A stretch of 64,000 nt of DNA. It comes from Dyadobacter crusticola DSM 16708. GTDB lineage: Bacteria > Bacteroidota > Bacteroidia > Cytophagales > Spirosomataceae. Below the pieces are notes generated by a model that saw nothing but the letters and a program-made list of their open reading frames with translations, had not been told where the DNA came from and ran no database searches. Below, one piece after another: positions 17,780 to 27,147 of the stretch. How positions within the stretch are numbered: position 1 is the first letter of the stretch; each line of letters begins with the position of its first letter. Location: the NCBI RefSeq assembly GCF_000701505.1, contig NZ_JNJB01000004.1, positions 248,001-312,000 of the forward strand, given 5' to 3'. A program made the position numbers and the translations under genes.

Positions 17780-19039
17780 TCAATGATCCGATTTCACTTT
17801 TTCGAGATTAAAGAGGTCATTCAGCACGTCGATCAGCGTTTCGGCTTCGCCTCTTTTGCAAGCAGCCTTTAATTGGAGTACCGGCAGCTTTAAGATTTTC
17901 TGCATCATACTGGATGTAATCCTTTCCACTTTTTCCAGTTCCGAATCGCTCAAACTTTTAGTAAAACGCGTTAGTTCTTCTTTCCTGATCTGCTCCAATG
18001 CACCTTTCAGCTTTTGAATAGTAGGAGAAACAACCATTTCGCGTGACCAGTCGTTGAACTCGATTACTGCCTCATCGATGATCTCCCGGACGTGTGGCAC
18101 AGCAGACAGGCGGCGGTGCAAAGCTTCGTCCGCTTTGGAACGGATTGAATCAATGGTATAGAGCATTACACCGGGAATCTCTTCTACTTCCGGGGAAACG
18201 CTTCTTGGAACTGAAAGATCAATGAAATATTTGAATGACATGCCGCGCAAACGGACCATCATTTCTTTTGTAAAAAACGGCTCGTTACGTGAAATTGAGG
18301 AGACGATGATGTCCGCTCTCGAAATTTCAGCTTCTATGTCCGAAAAATCTGCAACCCTGAAACCCAGTTCGCTACCCAATGCTTCGGCTCTACTTCTGGT
18401 CCGGTTTACCAATGTGATATCAGGGTCCTTGCTCTGAGCCAGGTTCCTGCAAACGTCTGTTCCGATCTCACCCAAACCCACAACCAGTATCTTCGGATTA
18501 GGCATTAAACCTTCCAGCATTTCAACAGCTGCATAGGAAACCGAAGCTGCTCCGTCCCGGAAGAAAGTCTCCTGCGCTACACGTTTGTTTGCAAAAAAGA
18601 TCGTGTGAAGTAACCTGTGTAAAAACGGCCCTGCCATATTCAGGTCGGCAGACCATTGATATGCGTGCTTGATCTGGTTCGGGATTTGCATATCCCCTAC
18701 TACCTGCGATTGTAAGCCGGTAGCAACCTGAAATAAATGATAAACTGCCTGCTCTCCGTCGGAAAAACTTTCAAAATAAGATTTGAAAATTTCAGTATCA
18801 GTAATTCCTTTTTCAATCAGAAGGAGCTTGATAATGTCCTCATTCAGATCGGTTTGGGAAGAATAATAAATTTCGGTGCGGTTACAGGTGGAGACAGCCA
18901 AGACGTCGGAAACATCGAAGAAATCCTTTAGACGAAGCATGATACTCTTCGCTTCCGCCTCGTTCAGTGCCAGCTGTTCCCTAATAGCGAGAGGAGCGTT
19001 CCGATGTGATAAACTTATTAATTTGAACTGATTATACAT
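17780..19039 (-). CDS. hemA: Glutamyl-tRNA reductase
   Basis: It reduces glutamate on glutamyl-tRNA to glutamate-1-semialdehyde with NADPH, the first step of C5 heme synthesis. The catalytic Cys52 lies in AVSTCNRTEIYY, the substrate loop begins with SHRNAP at residues 11-16, and the NADPH-binding motif is ILVVGLGEIGTD. A dimerisation domain closes the protein. It is 419 residues long from this start. The longer in-frame start at 19084 is excluded because a perfect -7 box lies between the two starts. Confidence 0.95.
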   Translation of the reverse strand: MYNQFKLISLSHRNAPLAIREQLALNEAEAKSIMLRLKDFFDVSDVLAVSTCNRTEIYYSSQTDLNEDIIKLLLIEKGITDTEIFKSYFESFSDGEQAVYHLFQVATGLQSQVVGDMQIPNQIKHAYQWSADLNMAGPFLHRLLHTIFFANKRVAQETFFRDGAASVSYAAVEMLEGLMPNPKILVVGLGEIGTDVCRNLAQSKDPDITLVNRTRSRAEALGSELGFRVADFSDIEAEISRADIIVSSISRNEPFFTKEMMVRLRGMSFKYFIDLSVPRSVSPEVEEIPGVMLYTIDSIRSKADEALHRRLSAVPHVREIIDEAVIEFNDWSREMVVSPTIQKLKGALEQIRKEELTRFTKSLSDSELEKVERITSSMMQKILKLPVLQLKAACKRGEAETLIDVLNDLFNLEKVKSDH

Positions 19040-19060
19040 CACTTTGTCTAATTCAATACA

Positions 19061-19068
19061 CAAAAGTA
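19061..19068 (-). promoter_or_regulatory. hemA promoter -7 box
   Basis: On the minus strand this reads TACTTTTG, a perfect TAnnTTTG box, predicting transcription from about 19055 and a leader of about 15 bases before the ATG at 19039. Confidence 0.55.
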
Positions 19069-19310
19069 CGGCGCAAAACTTCAATTGAAAAACGAAAGGA
19101 TCGCCGACAGTTTATTTAGAAAGTATTTAAATAATTGCCTGAAATCTTATGCAAGTAACCCCGGTTTCCAGGCAAAAAACATGATTAAAATCAGCTTTTC
19201 AACTGACTCAGAGGCGTAACATTGCGGCCGATGAATCCACTAAGCTTGATTATTTTGCGTTATTTGTACACCACAACATAAATATCCGGCTGCGCGTGCC
19301 CGATCACTGA

Positions 19311-20594
19311 ATGATCAGTCCAAATATCAAGAAAAAACCCCGTTTCCGGCTGCATCCCTCAGCTATACTGAACAGTCAGCGACTTAGGCGGTCCCTGATG
19401 GATACGTACGATCAAAAGAGCACATACAAATACCTGATCGGCGTCATATTGTTGGTTTTGAGCATCAGTTCTTTGTTTTACACCAATGAACTGGTGGAAG
19501 AACTTGAACAGCGCGAAGAGCGTGAGGTGCAACTTTATGCAGAAGCATTGAGGTACGTGGTAAACAGTCCGCTGGACGAAAATTTCAATGTAGTTTATCA
19601 GGTTATCCAGGATGCTGTCAACTTTTACCAGATCCCCGCCATTTATCTGGACGAGAACAACCTGACTTCGCCAGACCGCACCATGAATATCGACTTCCCC
19701 AAAAACATGAGCTTGCGGGAGCGGGAAAGGATTATTCAGGACAAGCTGAGCGTCATGAAACTCGAACACCCTCCCATTCCCGTCGAACTTGGGAAAGGGC
19801 GCACCGGCTACATTTATTACAGTAACTCTTTTTTGCTGACGCAGCTGCGTTATTACCCATTTTTACAGCTTTCTGTCATGCTGCTGATCGGCTATCTCGC
19901 CTATCTGGCATTCAGCTCGGCGAGAAAAGCGGAGCAGAACCGCGTTTGGGTTGGACTAGCGAAAGAAACGGCACATCAGCTGGGAACGCCGCTGTCGTCG
20001 CTGATGGCCTGGGTAGAGTACTTCAGGAGCGATCCGTCGATTGATCCTTCCATTGCGGAAGAAATTGAAAAGGATGTGATCAGGCTGGAAATGATTACGA
20101 CGCGCTTCTCGAACATTGGATCTGTTCCCACATTGAAAGACGAGCCGATTGCGGAAATTGTTTCCAACTTCGTCAACTATCTCGAAAAAAGGGTTTCTTC
20201 CAAGGTAAAATTCACGGTAGACAACCAGCTTGCGAAGGAGCAAACTGCGCTTTTAAACAAAAACCTGTTTGAATGGGTTGTGGAAAATATTTGCAAGAAT
20301 GCAGTGGATGCAATGGGCGGGATCGGGGAAATCAATGTGAGCCTGCAGGCTCCGCCTAATAATAACGAAATTTGGATTGATATCGCCGATACCGGCAAAG
20401 GAATGAGCAAAGCGAATATGAGCAAGATTTTCAATCCGGGATTCAGTACAAAAAAACGTGGCTGGGGATTAGGATTAACACTTGCCAAACGCATCATTGA
20501 AAACTATCACTCGGGTAAGCTTTTCGTGAAAAGTTCCGAGATAGGCAAGGGAACTACATTCCGTATCATATTAAACGCCAGCATCATCGAGTAA
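19311..20594 (+). CDS. Membrane sensor histidine kinase
   Basis: A 427-residue kinase with two membrane helices (about residues 40-57 and 183-200) around a 125-residue extracytoplasmic sensor region of unknown fold. There is no HAMP domain. The phosphoacceptor is probably His222 in LAKETAHQLGTPLSSL, followed by ATPase motifs N (ENICKNAVDAM), G1 (IADTGKGMS) and G2 (GWGLGLTLAK). No response regulator is adjacent, so its partner is unknown. A later in-frame ATG at 19398 is a possible start. A weak stem (AAACGCC/GGCGTTT, 20573-20604) spans the stop codon. Confidence 0.88.
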   Translation: MISPNIKKKPRFRLHPSAILNSQRLRRSLMDTYDQKSTYKYLIGVILLVLSISSLFYTNELVEELEQREEREVQLYAEALRYVVNSPLDENFNVVYQVIQDAVNFYQIPAIYLDENNLTSPDRTMNIDFPKNMSLRERERIIQDKLSVMKLEHPPIPVELGKGRTGYIYYSNSFLLTQLRYYPFLQLSVMLLIGYLAYLAFSSARKAEQNRVWVGLAKETAHQLGTPLSSLMAWVEYFRSDPSIDPSIAEEIEKDVIRLEMITTRFSNIGSVPTLKDEPIAEIVSNFVNYLEKRVSSKVKFTVDNQLAKEQTALLNKNLFEWVVENICKNAVDAMGGIGEINVSLQAPPNNNEIWIDIADTGKGMSKANMSKIFNPGFSTKKRGWGLGLTLAKRIIENYHSGKLFVKSSEIGKGTTFRIILNASIIE

Positions 20595-20629
20595 GCCGGC
20601 GTTTGTAATCAAGATATCGTGTCTGATCT

Positions 20630-21187
20630 CTATCGGTAAACCGGAACGGTTACTGCATCTTCCGGTTTAATTTCCAGCTGGTTACTAATGTGGAAAGCGC
20701 GATCAATGATCCTTACTTTGAAGCGTACCTTCGTCGGCAATGCGCTTCCAAGATAGCGAAAAGGTATTCTGAGATCCAGCTTACCTTTAATCGGGCCCGG
20801 CTTTCCATCTGGTTTCAATAGTGGGAAGAATTTGAAACTATCTCCTTCCATAACCGTCTCGGACCAGCTGCTGTCCCTGTTCTGCACCATTGTCACAAGC
20901 TCGTAATTGGCAGGCATTCCCCAGCCCGGTACCTTCACGTAGGCCGAGGTGAAATCGGTTTTCTGCACGTCGTCGGAAGATGCACCCAAATCGCCGTCGC
21001 CATCTTCGAAGTCCACGGTTATGGTTACAACCTCGGTTTTCTGCTCCCTTCCGGACACAGTGTCGATCTGCGTGTCCTGGGTTATCCCGTTAAAATAAAT
21101 GACCGGGGTATCGTTAAAGTCAGGTATTTCAACGCAGCCGGCAAACCAAACAGCAAGTAAGAGGAACAGGGAAACTTTCAGTTTCAT
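20630..21187 (-). CDS. Hypothetical lipoprotein
   Basis: A 185-residue protein with a lipoprotein signal peptide and lipobox (VWFAGC, Cys18). The mature part is beta-rich, with VDFEDGDGDLG around residues 55-65, a motif seen in many small Bacteroidota lipoproteins, and a C-terminal KVRIIDRAFHISN strand. I do not recognise a named family and infer no function. It is divergent from the LuxE-like gene. Confidence 0.65.
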   Translation of the reverse strand: MKLKVSLFLLLAVWFAGCVEIPDFNDTPVIYFNGITQDTQIDTVSGREQKTEVVTITVDFEDGDGDLGASSDDVQKTDFTSAYVKVPGWGMPANYELVTMVQNRDSSWSETVMEGDSFKFFPLLKPDGKPGPIKGKLDLRIPFRYLGSALPTKVRFKVRIIDRAFHISNQLEIKPEDAVTVPVYR

Positions 21188-21201
21188 ATTACTTCAATTT
21201 T

Positions 21202-21209
21202 TAACTTTG
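21202..21209 (+). promoter_or_regulatory. Promoter -7 box for the LuxE-like gene
   Basis: TAACTTTG, a perfect -7 box, puts transcription start near 21216. This leaves the TTG at 21237 as the first sensible start codon, because the frame has no ATG between the box and the conserved region. Confidence 0.55.
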
Positions 21210-21236
21210 TACTTGTATCCTACGAAAGTAACAGTA

Positions 21237-22292
21237 TTGGAAATTCAAAACAATAAAACGGTTGCCGAAATCAGGCATGGTCTGAGACAACAAATTCTGC
21301 ATTTGAAACCCTCAGATTTTGAGCAGCTTGCGTTGCAGGTATTCCGTTACCAGGCACTTTACAATCCTGTTTACAGCCAGTACGTCAAGCTACTGAACAT
21401 TCGCGTTGACGAGGTAAATGAGCTGACCAAAATCCCATTCCTGCCCATCCAATTTTTTAAGACACACATTGTCCGCACAGGGTTGGTATCCGAAGCAAAG
21501 ATTACGTTTCAAAGCAGTGGTACCACCGGTCAGCAGACAAGCCGCCATGCATTGTACGACGAGGAACTTTACAAAGTTGTGTCTGAACAAATTTTTCAGG
21601 ATAACTATCGTGACCTGAACCAGTTCCACATCCTCGCCCTGTTACCATCATACCTTGAACGAAACAATTCTTCGCTCGTGTATATGATGCAACATTTTAT
21701 TGAGAAAAGCGGCTCACCTTACTCCGGATTTTACCTGAACAATATAGCAGAAATGCTGCAAGTACTTCGAAATCTGATCAATGCAGAAGATAAGAAACGC
21801 ATTCTCCTGCTCGGAGTAACATTCGCGCTGCTGGATCTGGCGGAGGGTAGCTTCGACCTTCAATTTATAGGAAAAAGCGATAAAGTAATCGTCATGGACA
21901 CCGGAGGGATGAAAGGCCGGCGCCGTGAAATGCTGCGGGAGGAAGTGCACGATGTACTTAAGCGAGGTTTTGCCGTTGACAACATTCATTCTGAATATGG
22001 AATGACCGAGCTGCTTTCGCAAGGGTATTCAAGTGGTAACGGCTCCTTTGAACCCGGGCGCACGATGCGCATTCTGCTCAGGGATATCAACGACCCTTTT
22101 GCTATTTATGATCACAATGTAGGGATTTCGAAAACCGGCGGTATCAATGTTATTGACCTTGCGAATCTGGATACCTGCTCTTTCATTGAAACACAGGATT
22201 TGGGGCGGTTTGAGGAGTCAGCAGGCAGGTTTAATGTAATGGGACGATTTGACAATTCTGATATCCGCGGCTGCAATTTAATGGTACTTTAA
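21237..22292 (+). CDS. LuxE/PaaK-like acyl-protein synthetase family protein
   Basis: A 351-residue ANL-superfamily protein of the LuxE type, enzymes that activate a carboxylic acid with ATP to form an acyl-adenylate. The phosphate-binding loop TFQSSGTTGQQTSRH (about residues 86-100), the IHSEYGMTELLSQGY motif and the late DLGRFEE motif are visible. LuxE supplies fatty acids for bioluminescence, but Bacteroidota have many such ligases with no lux genes, often in surface polysaccharide or lipid loci. No partner gene is near. The start is inferred as TTG. Confidence 0.75.
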   Translation: MEIQNNKTVAEIRHGLRQQILHLKPSDFEQLALQVFRYQALYNPVYSQYVKLLNIRVDEVNELTKIPFLPIQFFKTHIVRTGLVSEAKITFQSSGTTGQQTSRHALYDEELYKVVSEQIFQDNYRDLNQFHILALLPSYLERNNSSLVYMMQHFIEKSGSPYSGFYLNNIAEMLQVLRNLINAEDKKRILLLGVTFALLDLAEGSFDLQFIGKSDKVIVMDTGGMKGRRREMLREEVHDVLKRGFAVDNIHSEYGMTELLSQGYSSGNGSFEPGRTMRILLRDINDPFAIYDHNVGISKTGGINVIDLANLDTCSFIETQDLGRFEESAGRFNVMGRFDNSDIRGCNLMVL

Positions 22293-22381
22293 ACCGTTTT
22301 TATCAGGCATTTAATCGTTTCGGCTCTTCACTGGAAAGTTTAATTGTTTTTTAATCGCACTAAAAACAGTGTAAATCAGTA

Positions 22382-22435
22382 TTCTACCAGCCTGTTTTGC
22401 AATATAGAATTGTTCTAACAAGCTTGATTTTAGAA
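22382..22435. promoter_or_regulatory. Cluster of TAGAA/TTCTA half-sites
   Basis: TTCTA at 22382-22386, the dyad TAGAA-TTG-TTCTA at 22405-22417 and TAGAA at 22431-22435 lie in the AT-rich 233-base gap before the GMC dehydrogenase operon. The arrangement suggests a symmetric operator, but no known regulator site is matched. Confidence 0.3.
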
Positions 22436-22525
22436 TATTTCCTAATTTAGTCGGATTGTTTAAAATTGCATTAATCAAATGTATTATTACATTTTGGATT
22501 GTTAACTCACATTTAAGTAAATCAA

Positions 22526-23149
22526 ATGAATAGACGTGATGCCCTTAGCCGGGTGGCGCTCCTGATGGGTGGAACACTCTCGGCTCCAACCCTGATAGCT
22601 TTTCTCGAAGGATGTAAATCGGCCAACGAAACTTCTTCTGCACTTACTTTTCCGTTTTCTCCCGACAGGCAGGCACTCGTGTCTGAAGTTGCTGAAATAA
22701 TCATTCCTAAAACTGATACTCCGGGTGCAAAGGACGCGAAAGTGGGCGAATTCATCGAAAAAATGCTGAAAGACTGCTACGCTGCAAATGATCAGGAAAG
22801 CTTCAATAAAGGTCTTGAACAATTAGAAAAGAAAGACTTCATGAAAGCTTCCCCTGCAGAGCAAACTGCGATCCTGACTGAAATGGAGAAGTCTGCCAAA
22901 GAAGAGCTCGCAGCTGCTGACAAGAAAGCCGATGAAAGAACCCCGGAAGAGAAGAAGAAATACACGGAAGCAGGCAAGGAGTATAGTGATGCAGGTGTAC
23001 CATTCTTCCGGCTTATGAAAGAACTCACCTTACTAGGCTACTTCACGTCCGAGCCGGGCGCAACAATGGCGCTGGAATACGTGGCGGTGCCAGGAAGATA
23101 TGACGGCTGCATTGATCTAAAACCCGGACAGAAGAACTGGGCAATGTAA
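22526..23149 (+). CDS. Gluconate 2-dehydrogenase subunit 3-like (hitch-hiker) subunit
   Basis: A 207-residue protein with a twin-arginine signal (NRRDALSRVALLMGG) and a possible lipidated Cys after LEGC near residue 30. The family (gluconate 2-dehydrogenase subunit 3) is the small gamma subunit that carries a cytoplasmically folded FAD subunit through the Tat pore. The body has a family-type start, LVSEVAEIIIPKTDTPGA, a Lys/Glu-rich middle, and PFFRLMKELTLLGYFTSE near the end. The GMC flavoprotein gene follows after 61 bases. Confidence 0.88.
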   Translation: MNRRDALSRVALLMGGTLSAPTLIAFLEGCKSANETSSALTFPFSPDRQALVSEVAEIIIPKTDTPGAKDAKVGEFIEKMLKDCYAANDQESFNKGLEQLEKKDFMKASPAEQTAILTEMEKSAKEELAAADKKADERTPEEKKKYTEAGKEYSDAGVPFFRLMKELTLLGYFTSEPGATMALEYVAVPGRYDGCIDLKPGQKNWAM

Positions 23150-23210
23150 TCCAAGGAAAATGAATACAGGCACGCGTGCCTTTTCCAAAATTTGATATTG
23201 ACATATTCAC

Positions 23211-24929
23211 ATGAATCTAAACTTAAAAGCAACAAAGCAGGCCACATATGATGCCATAGTGGTAGGCTCGGGAATAAGCGGCGGATGGGCAGCAAAGGAA
23301 CTGACAGAGAAAGGATTGAAGGTTGTGATGCTGGAAAGAGGCCGGGATATTAAACATATTACAGATTACAAAACTGCCACGCTTGCTCCCTGGGAACTGG
23401 AACACCGCGGCAGGGTAACTACCGTAGCAAAAGAAGAGTACTGGGCCGGAATGAGGACAGGCTACACAGCCAACGAAGAGCACCGGTACCTTTTTGAAAA
23501 CGATAAAGAAAACCCGTACGAAGAAACACGCAAGTTCGACTGGATCCGTGCATACCACGTGGGGGGCCGCTCGCTATTGTGGGGCCGTCAAAGCTACCGC
23601 CTCAATCCAATGGATTTTGAAGCAAATGCAAAAGACGGTATCTCCGTTGACTGGCCAATCCGCTACTCGGATATAGCTCCGTGGTATGATTACGTAGAGA
23701 AATTCGCAGGGATCAGCGGTGCTCGGGATGGACTGGATGTATTGCCGGACGGAAACTTCCTGCCGCCCATGCAAATGAACTGTGTTGAAAAACACGTAAA
23801 AGGCGAGGTGGAGAAGAAATTTGCGGGGCGCCACATCATCATGGGCCGCGCTGCGCACCTTACCCAGCCTCAGAACTTCCACACAGAGCTTGGCCGGGCC
23901 GCATGCCAGTTCCGGAACATGTGTATGCGTGGCTGTCCTTACGGAGCTTATTTCAGTACGCAGTCGGCTACTCTACCTGCTGCACAGAAAACGGGTAACC
24001 TTACCCTGATACCTGACTCCATTGTTTCGGAGGTGATTTTTGATGACAAGCTGGGCAAAGTTACCGGTGTGAGGGTAATCGATCAGAATACCCTTGAAAC
24101 CAAAGAATACTTCGCCAAGATCATATTTTTGAATGCTTCTGCGATTGCCTCGGCTTCCATTTTGATGAACTCCAAATCAAAACGTTTCCCGAATGGACTT
24201 GGGAACGAAAGCGACCAGCTGGGGAGGAATATCATGGACCACCACCTTGCCGTGGGCGCGCGCGGAGATATGCCGGGCTTTGAGGACAAATACTACTTCG
24301 GTCGCCGGGCAAACGGAATTTACATTCCACGCTACCGGAACTGGGGAGACGATAAACGTGATTACATCAGGGGCTTCGGTTATCAGGGAGGCGCTAGCCG
24401 CGAGAGCTGGGGCCGTGGCGTGAATACGGATGGCTTCGGTGCTGATTTCAAAAAGAGCTTATCAGAACCGGGCGCTTGGAGCATGAACCTCGGAGGATTT
24501 GGAGAAATGATCCCGAATGAAAAGAACAGGTTCACATTGCACCCGACCAAAAAAGACAAATGGGGACTTCCAATTATTGTTTTTGACGCAGCATACGGAG
24601 AGAACGAATCCAAAATGCGCAAAGATATGATGAACGACGCTGCCGAAATGCTGGAAGCAGCCGGCTTGAAGAACGTTGTTCCTTACAACGATGAATCAAA
24701 GCACCCGGGAATCGGAATTCATGAAATGGGAACTGCGAGAATGGGTAACGATCCGAAAACCTCGGTACTCAACAAGCATAACCAGATCTGGGGTGCAGAA
24801 AACGTATATGTTACCGACGGCGCATTTATGACATCGGCTTCTTGCGTGAACCCGTCGCTTACTTACATGGCGATGACCGCGAGAGCTGCCGATCATGCAG
24901 TGAAGGAGTTGAAGAAAATGAATGTATAA
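23211..24929 (+). CDS. GMC-family FAD dehydrogenase with probable iron-sulfur cluster
   Basis: A 572-residue glucose-methanol-choline flavoprotein. The FAD dinucleotide motif is VVGSGISGGWAAKEL near the N-terminus. The C-terminal GMC signature has HEMGTARMG and ends with SASCVNPSLTYMAM, where His and Asn are the likely catalytic pair. Cys232, Cys238 and Cys242 form the CX5CX3C pattern that binds a 3Fe-4S cluster in bacterial FAD glucose dehydrogenase. With no signal peptide of its own it should be exported with the upstream Tat subunit and oxidise a sugar or alcohol in the periplasm. The usual multiheme cytochrome subunit gene is absent here. A strong terminator follows. Confidence 0.9.
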   Translation: MNLNLKATKQATYDAIVVGSGISGGWAAKELTEKGLKVVMLERGRDIKHITDYKTATLAPWELEHRGRVTTVAKEEYWAGMRTGYTANEEHRYLFENDKENPYEETRKFDWIRAYHVGGRSLLWGRQSYRLNPMDFEANAKDGISVDWPIRYSDIAPWYDYVEKFAGISGARDGLDVLPDGNFLPPMQMNCVEKHVKGEVEKKFAGRHIIMGRAAHLTQPQNFHTELGRAACQFRNMCMRGCPYGAYFSTQSATLPAAQKTGNLTLIPDSIVSEVIFDDKLGKVTGVRVIDQNTLETKEYFAKIIFLNASAIASASILMNSKSKRFPNGLGNESDQLGRNIMDHHLAVGARGDMPGFEDKYYFGRRANGIYIPRYRNWGDDKRDYIRGFGYQGGASRESWGRGVNTDGFGADFKKSLSEPGAWSMNLGGFGEMIPNEKNRFTLHPTKKDKWGLPIIVFDAAYGENESKMRKDMMNDAAEMLEAAGLKNVVPYNDESKHPGIGIHEMGTARMGNDPKTSVLNKHNQIWGAENVYVTDGAFMTSASCVNPSLTYMAMTARAADHAVKELKKMNV

Positions 24930-24948
24930 CAAGTGGTTTCTTGTTGTG

Positions 24949-24982
24949 AAAACCCCGCCAGGTAAATCCAGCGGGGTTTTTT
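24949..24982 (+). terminator. Rho-independent terminator of the GMC operon
   Basis: AAAACCCCGC (24949-24958) pairs exactly with GCGGGGTTTT (24971-24980), followed by more T. Confidence 0.85.
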
Positions 24983-25012
24983 CTTTATATTTCAACCCTA
25001 ATCCCTTATGTC

Positions 25013-26203
25013 TTGAAAGATTCTCCAATTGCACCAATACAGCGGGTCTCGTCGGTTGACGCTTACCGTGGCTTTGTGATGTTCCTGATGATGGCCGAAG
25101 TGCTGCGCTTGGAACAAATCTCGGAAGCATTTCCTCAAAGTGGCTTTTGGTCGTTTCTCGCATTTCACCAGAGCCACGTTCCCTGGGTCGGCTGTTCATT
25201 GCACGATTTGATCCAGCCCTCCTTTTCATTTCTGGTAGGAGTGGCGCTACCCTACTCCATTGCAAGTCGCGCAAGCAGGGAGCAAAGCACTTCGGTCATG
25301 TGGTACCACACCATTCGCCGCTCACTGATCCTGATCCTGTTAGGGATTTTCCTGCGCTCCATGCATGCAGACCAGACGAACTTCACTTTTGAAGACACGT
25401 TAACACAGATTGGTCTTGGTTATCCATTCCTTTTTGCACTCGCATTCACCACCGAGCGCATTCAATGGGCTGCTCTGGGCGCGATCCTGCTTCTTTATTT
25501 TCTCGCTTTTGCATTATATCCCGTACCTGGCCCCGGGTTCGATTGGGCTGAGACAGGAACCACTGCTGATTGGGAACATCATCTGAAAGGCTTTGCAGCG
25601 CACTGGAACAAAAACACAAATTTTGCCTGGGACTTCGACCGCTGGTTCATGAACCTGTTCCCGCGGGAAAAAGCATTTCGCTACAATGGAGGCGGCTACA
25701 GTACTTTGAGCTTTATACCAACACTCGGAACAATGATACTAGGTCTGGTAGCAGGAAAATGGCTTAAATCTGCTCCTTCCGCAAGCTGGTTTATTAAAAA
25801 ATGTATTGTAGGTGGCATTGTCCTGCTTGTGCTTGCATTGGTCCTGAACTTCGGTGGTATCAATCCCATTGTGAAAAGAATCTGGACACCTTCCTGGACT
25901 TTGTTCAGCGGCGGCTGGTGCTTTTTGCTGCTGGCTGCATTCTACTATATTGTTGATGTAAAAAACAACAGCTCCAAATTCTTGTTCTTACTCGTAATCG
26001 GAACGAATTCAATCGCTGCTTACATTCTCGCACATACTATTGATAGCTTTATCGATCAATCTTTCAGGATCCATATCAGTCCAAATTACGATTCGCTGTT
26101 TGGCGAAGGACTAAGATCGCTTGTGAGCGGGACGGTAATCCTGCTCTTTGAGTGGTGGATATTATACTGGATGTACAAAAAGAAGCTCTTTATTAAGATC
26201 TAA
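25013..26203 (+). CDS. DUF5009/HGSNAT-like membrane acyltransferase
   Basis: A 396-residue membrane protein with about ten helices, opening with the family motif RVSSVDAYRGFVMFLMMAE. This is the layout of DUF5009 and of the membrane part of heparan-alpha-glucosaminide N-acetyltransferase, which moves acetyl groups across the membrane onto sugars. The conserved His in FHQSHVPWVGCSLHDLIQP could be the acetyl relay (inference). The start is TTG at 25013, just after the GMC terminator; the only nearby ATG (25008) is out of frame. The bacterial substrate is unknown. Confidence 0.8.
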   Translation: MKDSPIAPIQRVSSVDAYRGFVMFLMMAEVLRLEQISEAFPQSGFWSFLAFHQSHVPWVGCSLHDLIQPSFSFLVGVALPYSIASRASREQSTSVMWYHTIRRSLILILLGIFLRSMHADQTNFTFEDTLTQIGLGYPFLFALAFTTERIQWAALGAILLLYFLAFALYPVPGPGFDWAETGTTADWEHHLKGFAAHWNKNTNFAWDFDRWFMNLFPREKAFRYNGGGYSTLSFIPTLGTMILGLVAGKWLKSAPSASWFIKKCIVGGIVLLVLALVLNFGGINPIVKRIWTPSWTLFSGGWCFLLLAAFYYIVDVKNNSSKFLFLLVIGTNSIAAYILAHTIDSFIDQSFRIHISPNYDSLFGEGLRSLVSGTVILLFEWWILYWMYKKKLFIKI

Positions 26204-26244
26204 TATTTCAATTTTAACTATCAAACCGCATTCCCAGCGCTGTT

Positions 26245-26634
26245 ATGCTTCAATTACAGGCAATACACCATATCGCAATCATTTGCTCGGATTATGAGCG
26301 ATCCAAAAAGTTTTACACTGACATTCTCGGATTTAAAATCGAGCGTGAAGTGCTGCGGGCTGAGCGGCAATCCTACAAGCTCGATTTATCACTGAACGGC
26401 GAGTACTGCATTGAGCTGTTTTCATTTCCTGAGCCTCCGAAGCGACCATCCCGTCCAGAGTCGACGGGACTGAGGCATATTGCTTTCGCAGTAGAAAATG
26501 TAGAAGCTGCTATTGAAGCGTTGAATGGGAAAGGAATTTTTCCTGAGCCGGTAAGAACAGATGAATTTACCGGCAGGAAGTTTACATTTTTCGCAGATCC
26601 TGATGATCTGCCGATTGAGTTGTATGAAGCGTAA
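26245..26634 (+). CDS. VOC-family protein, YaeR/GloA2-like
   Basis: A 129-residue protein with two beta-alpha-beta-beta-beta repeats of the vicinal oxygen chelate fold. Likely metal ligands are His in AIHHIAIIC, Glu in CIELFSF, His in GLRHIAFAV and Glu in LPIELYEA. It resembles the YaeR/SMU1112c group related to glyoxalase I. The true reaction is unknown; a lactoylglutathione-lyase role is unlikely if the cell uses bacillithiol. It ends 3 bases from the convergent gene. Confidence 0.82.
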   Translation: MLQLQAIHHIAIICSDYERSKKFYTDILGFKIEREVLRAERQSYKLDLSLNGEYCIELFSFPEPPKRPSRPESTGLRHIAFAVENVEAAIEALNGKGIFPEPVRTDEFTGRKFTFFADPDDLPIELYEA

Positions 26635-26637
26635 AAA

Positions 26638-27147
26638 TTACGCAGCAGCAGTGTAAGATACCGGCTTTCTGGCGGTACTGCTTACTTCTAGTTTGCACAA
26701 GACCTCATAAAATTCAGAGATCCGGCTCAGGTGCTCATCTAGAACCTGTACCGCTTCTGTATCACGGTCAAGGTGCGAGCGAAGTGATTTGTACAGCTGC
26801 AAGGTCGCAGATTCAATTTTTTTAAGGCAGCTTGCTACTTCGCAGGGCGCTTTTGCATTTTCCAAAGATTGCAGCGAAGCAAGAGATGCAATCTGGTTGG
26901 TATCGCCAAGTTCTTTGTCCGTCAGGAAGCATTTGAAATAATCATAAATGGCCCGGATCTCCTTCTGAAACAGTACAGCACTCACGTGCCCCTGGCTCAG
27001 CAGCTTACGAAAATTCCCCATGCTGTCTTTCTTCAATGCTTCCAAATAAAGCAGCTCCCTGTTTTTCTGTTCATTCCATAATGCTCTGATTATCGGAACG
27101 AAGTTATTGTCCCCAACATTCTCCATAACGCCCTGTAATTTAACCAT
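26638..27147 (-). CDS. Putative four-helix bundle protein, DUF2383-like
   Basis: A 169-residue, almost wholly helical protein. It resembles DUF2383/PA2169-type ferritin-like proteins in having paired long helices and the short segment SHLDRDTEAVQVLDEHLSRI near the end, but the expected metal-binding Glu/His pairs are not clear to me. No signal peptide. An alternative start is the ATG at 27126. A stress or storage role is only a guess. Confidence 0.5.
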   Translation of the reverse strand: MVKLQGVMENVGDNNFVPIIRALWNEQKNRELLYLEALKKDSMGNFRKLLSQGHVSAVLFQKEIRAIYDYFKCFLTDKELGDTNQIASLASLQSLENAKAPCEVASCLKKIESATLQLYKSLRSHLDRDTEAVQVLDEHLSRISEFYEVLCKLEVSSTARKPVSYTAAA

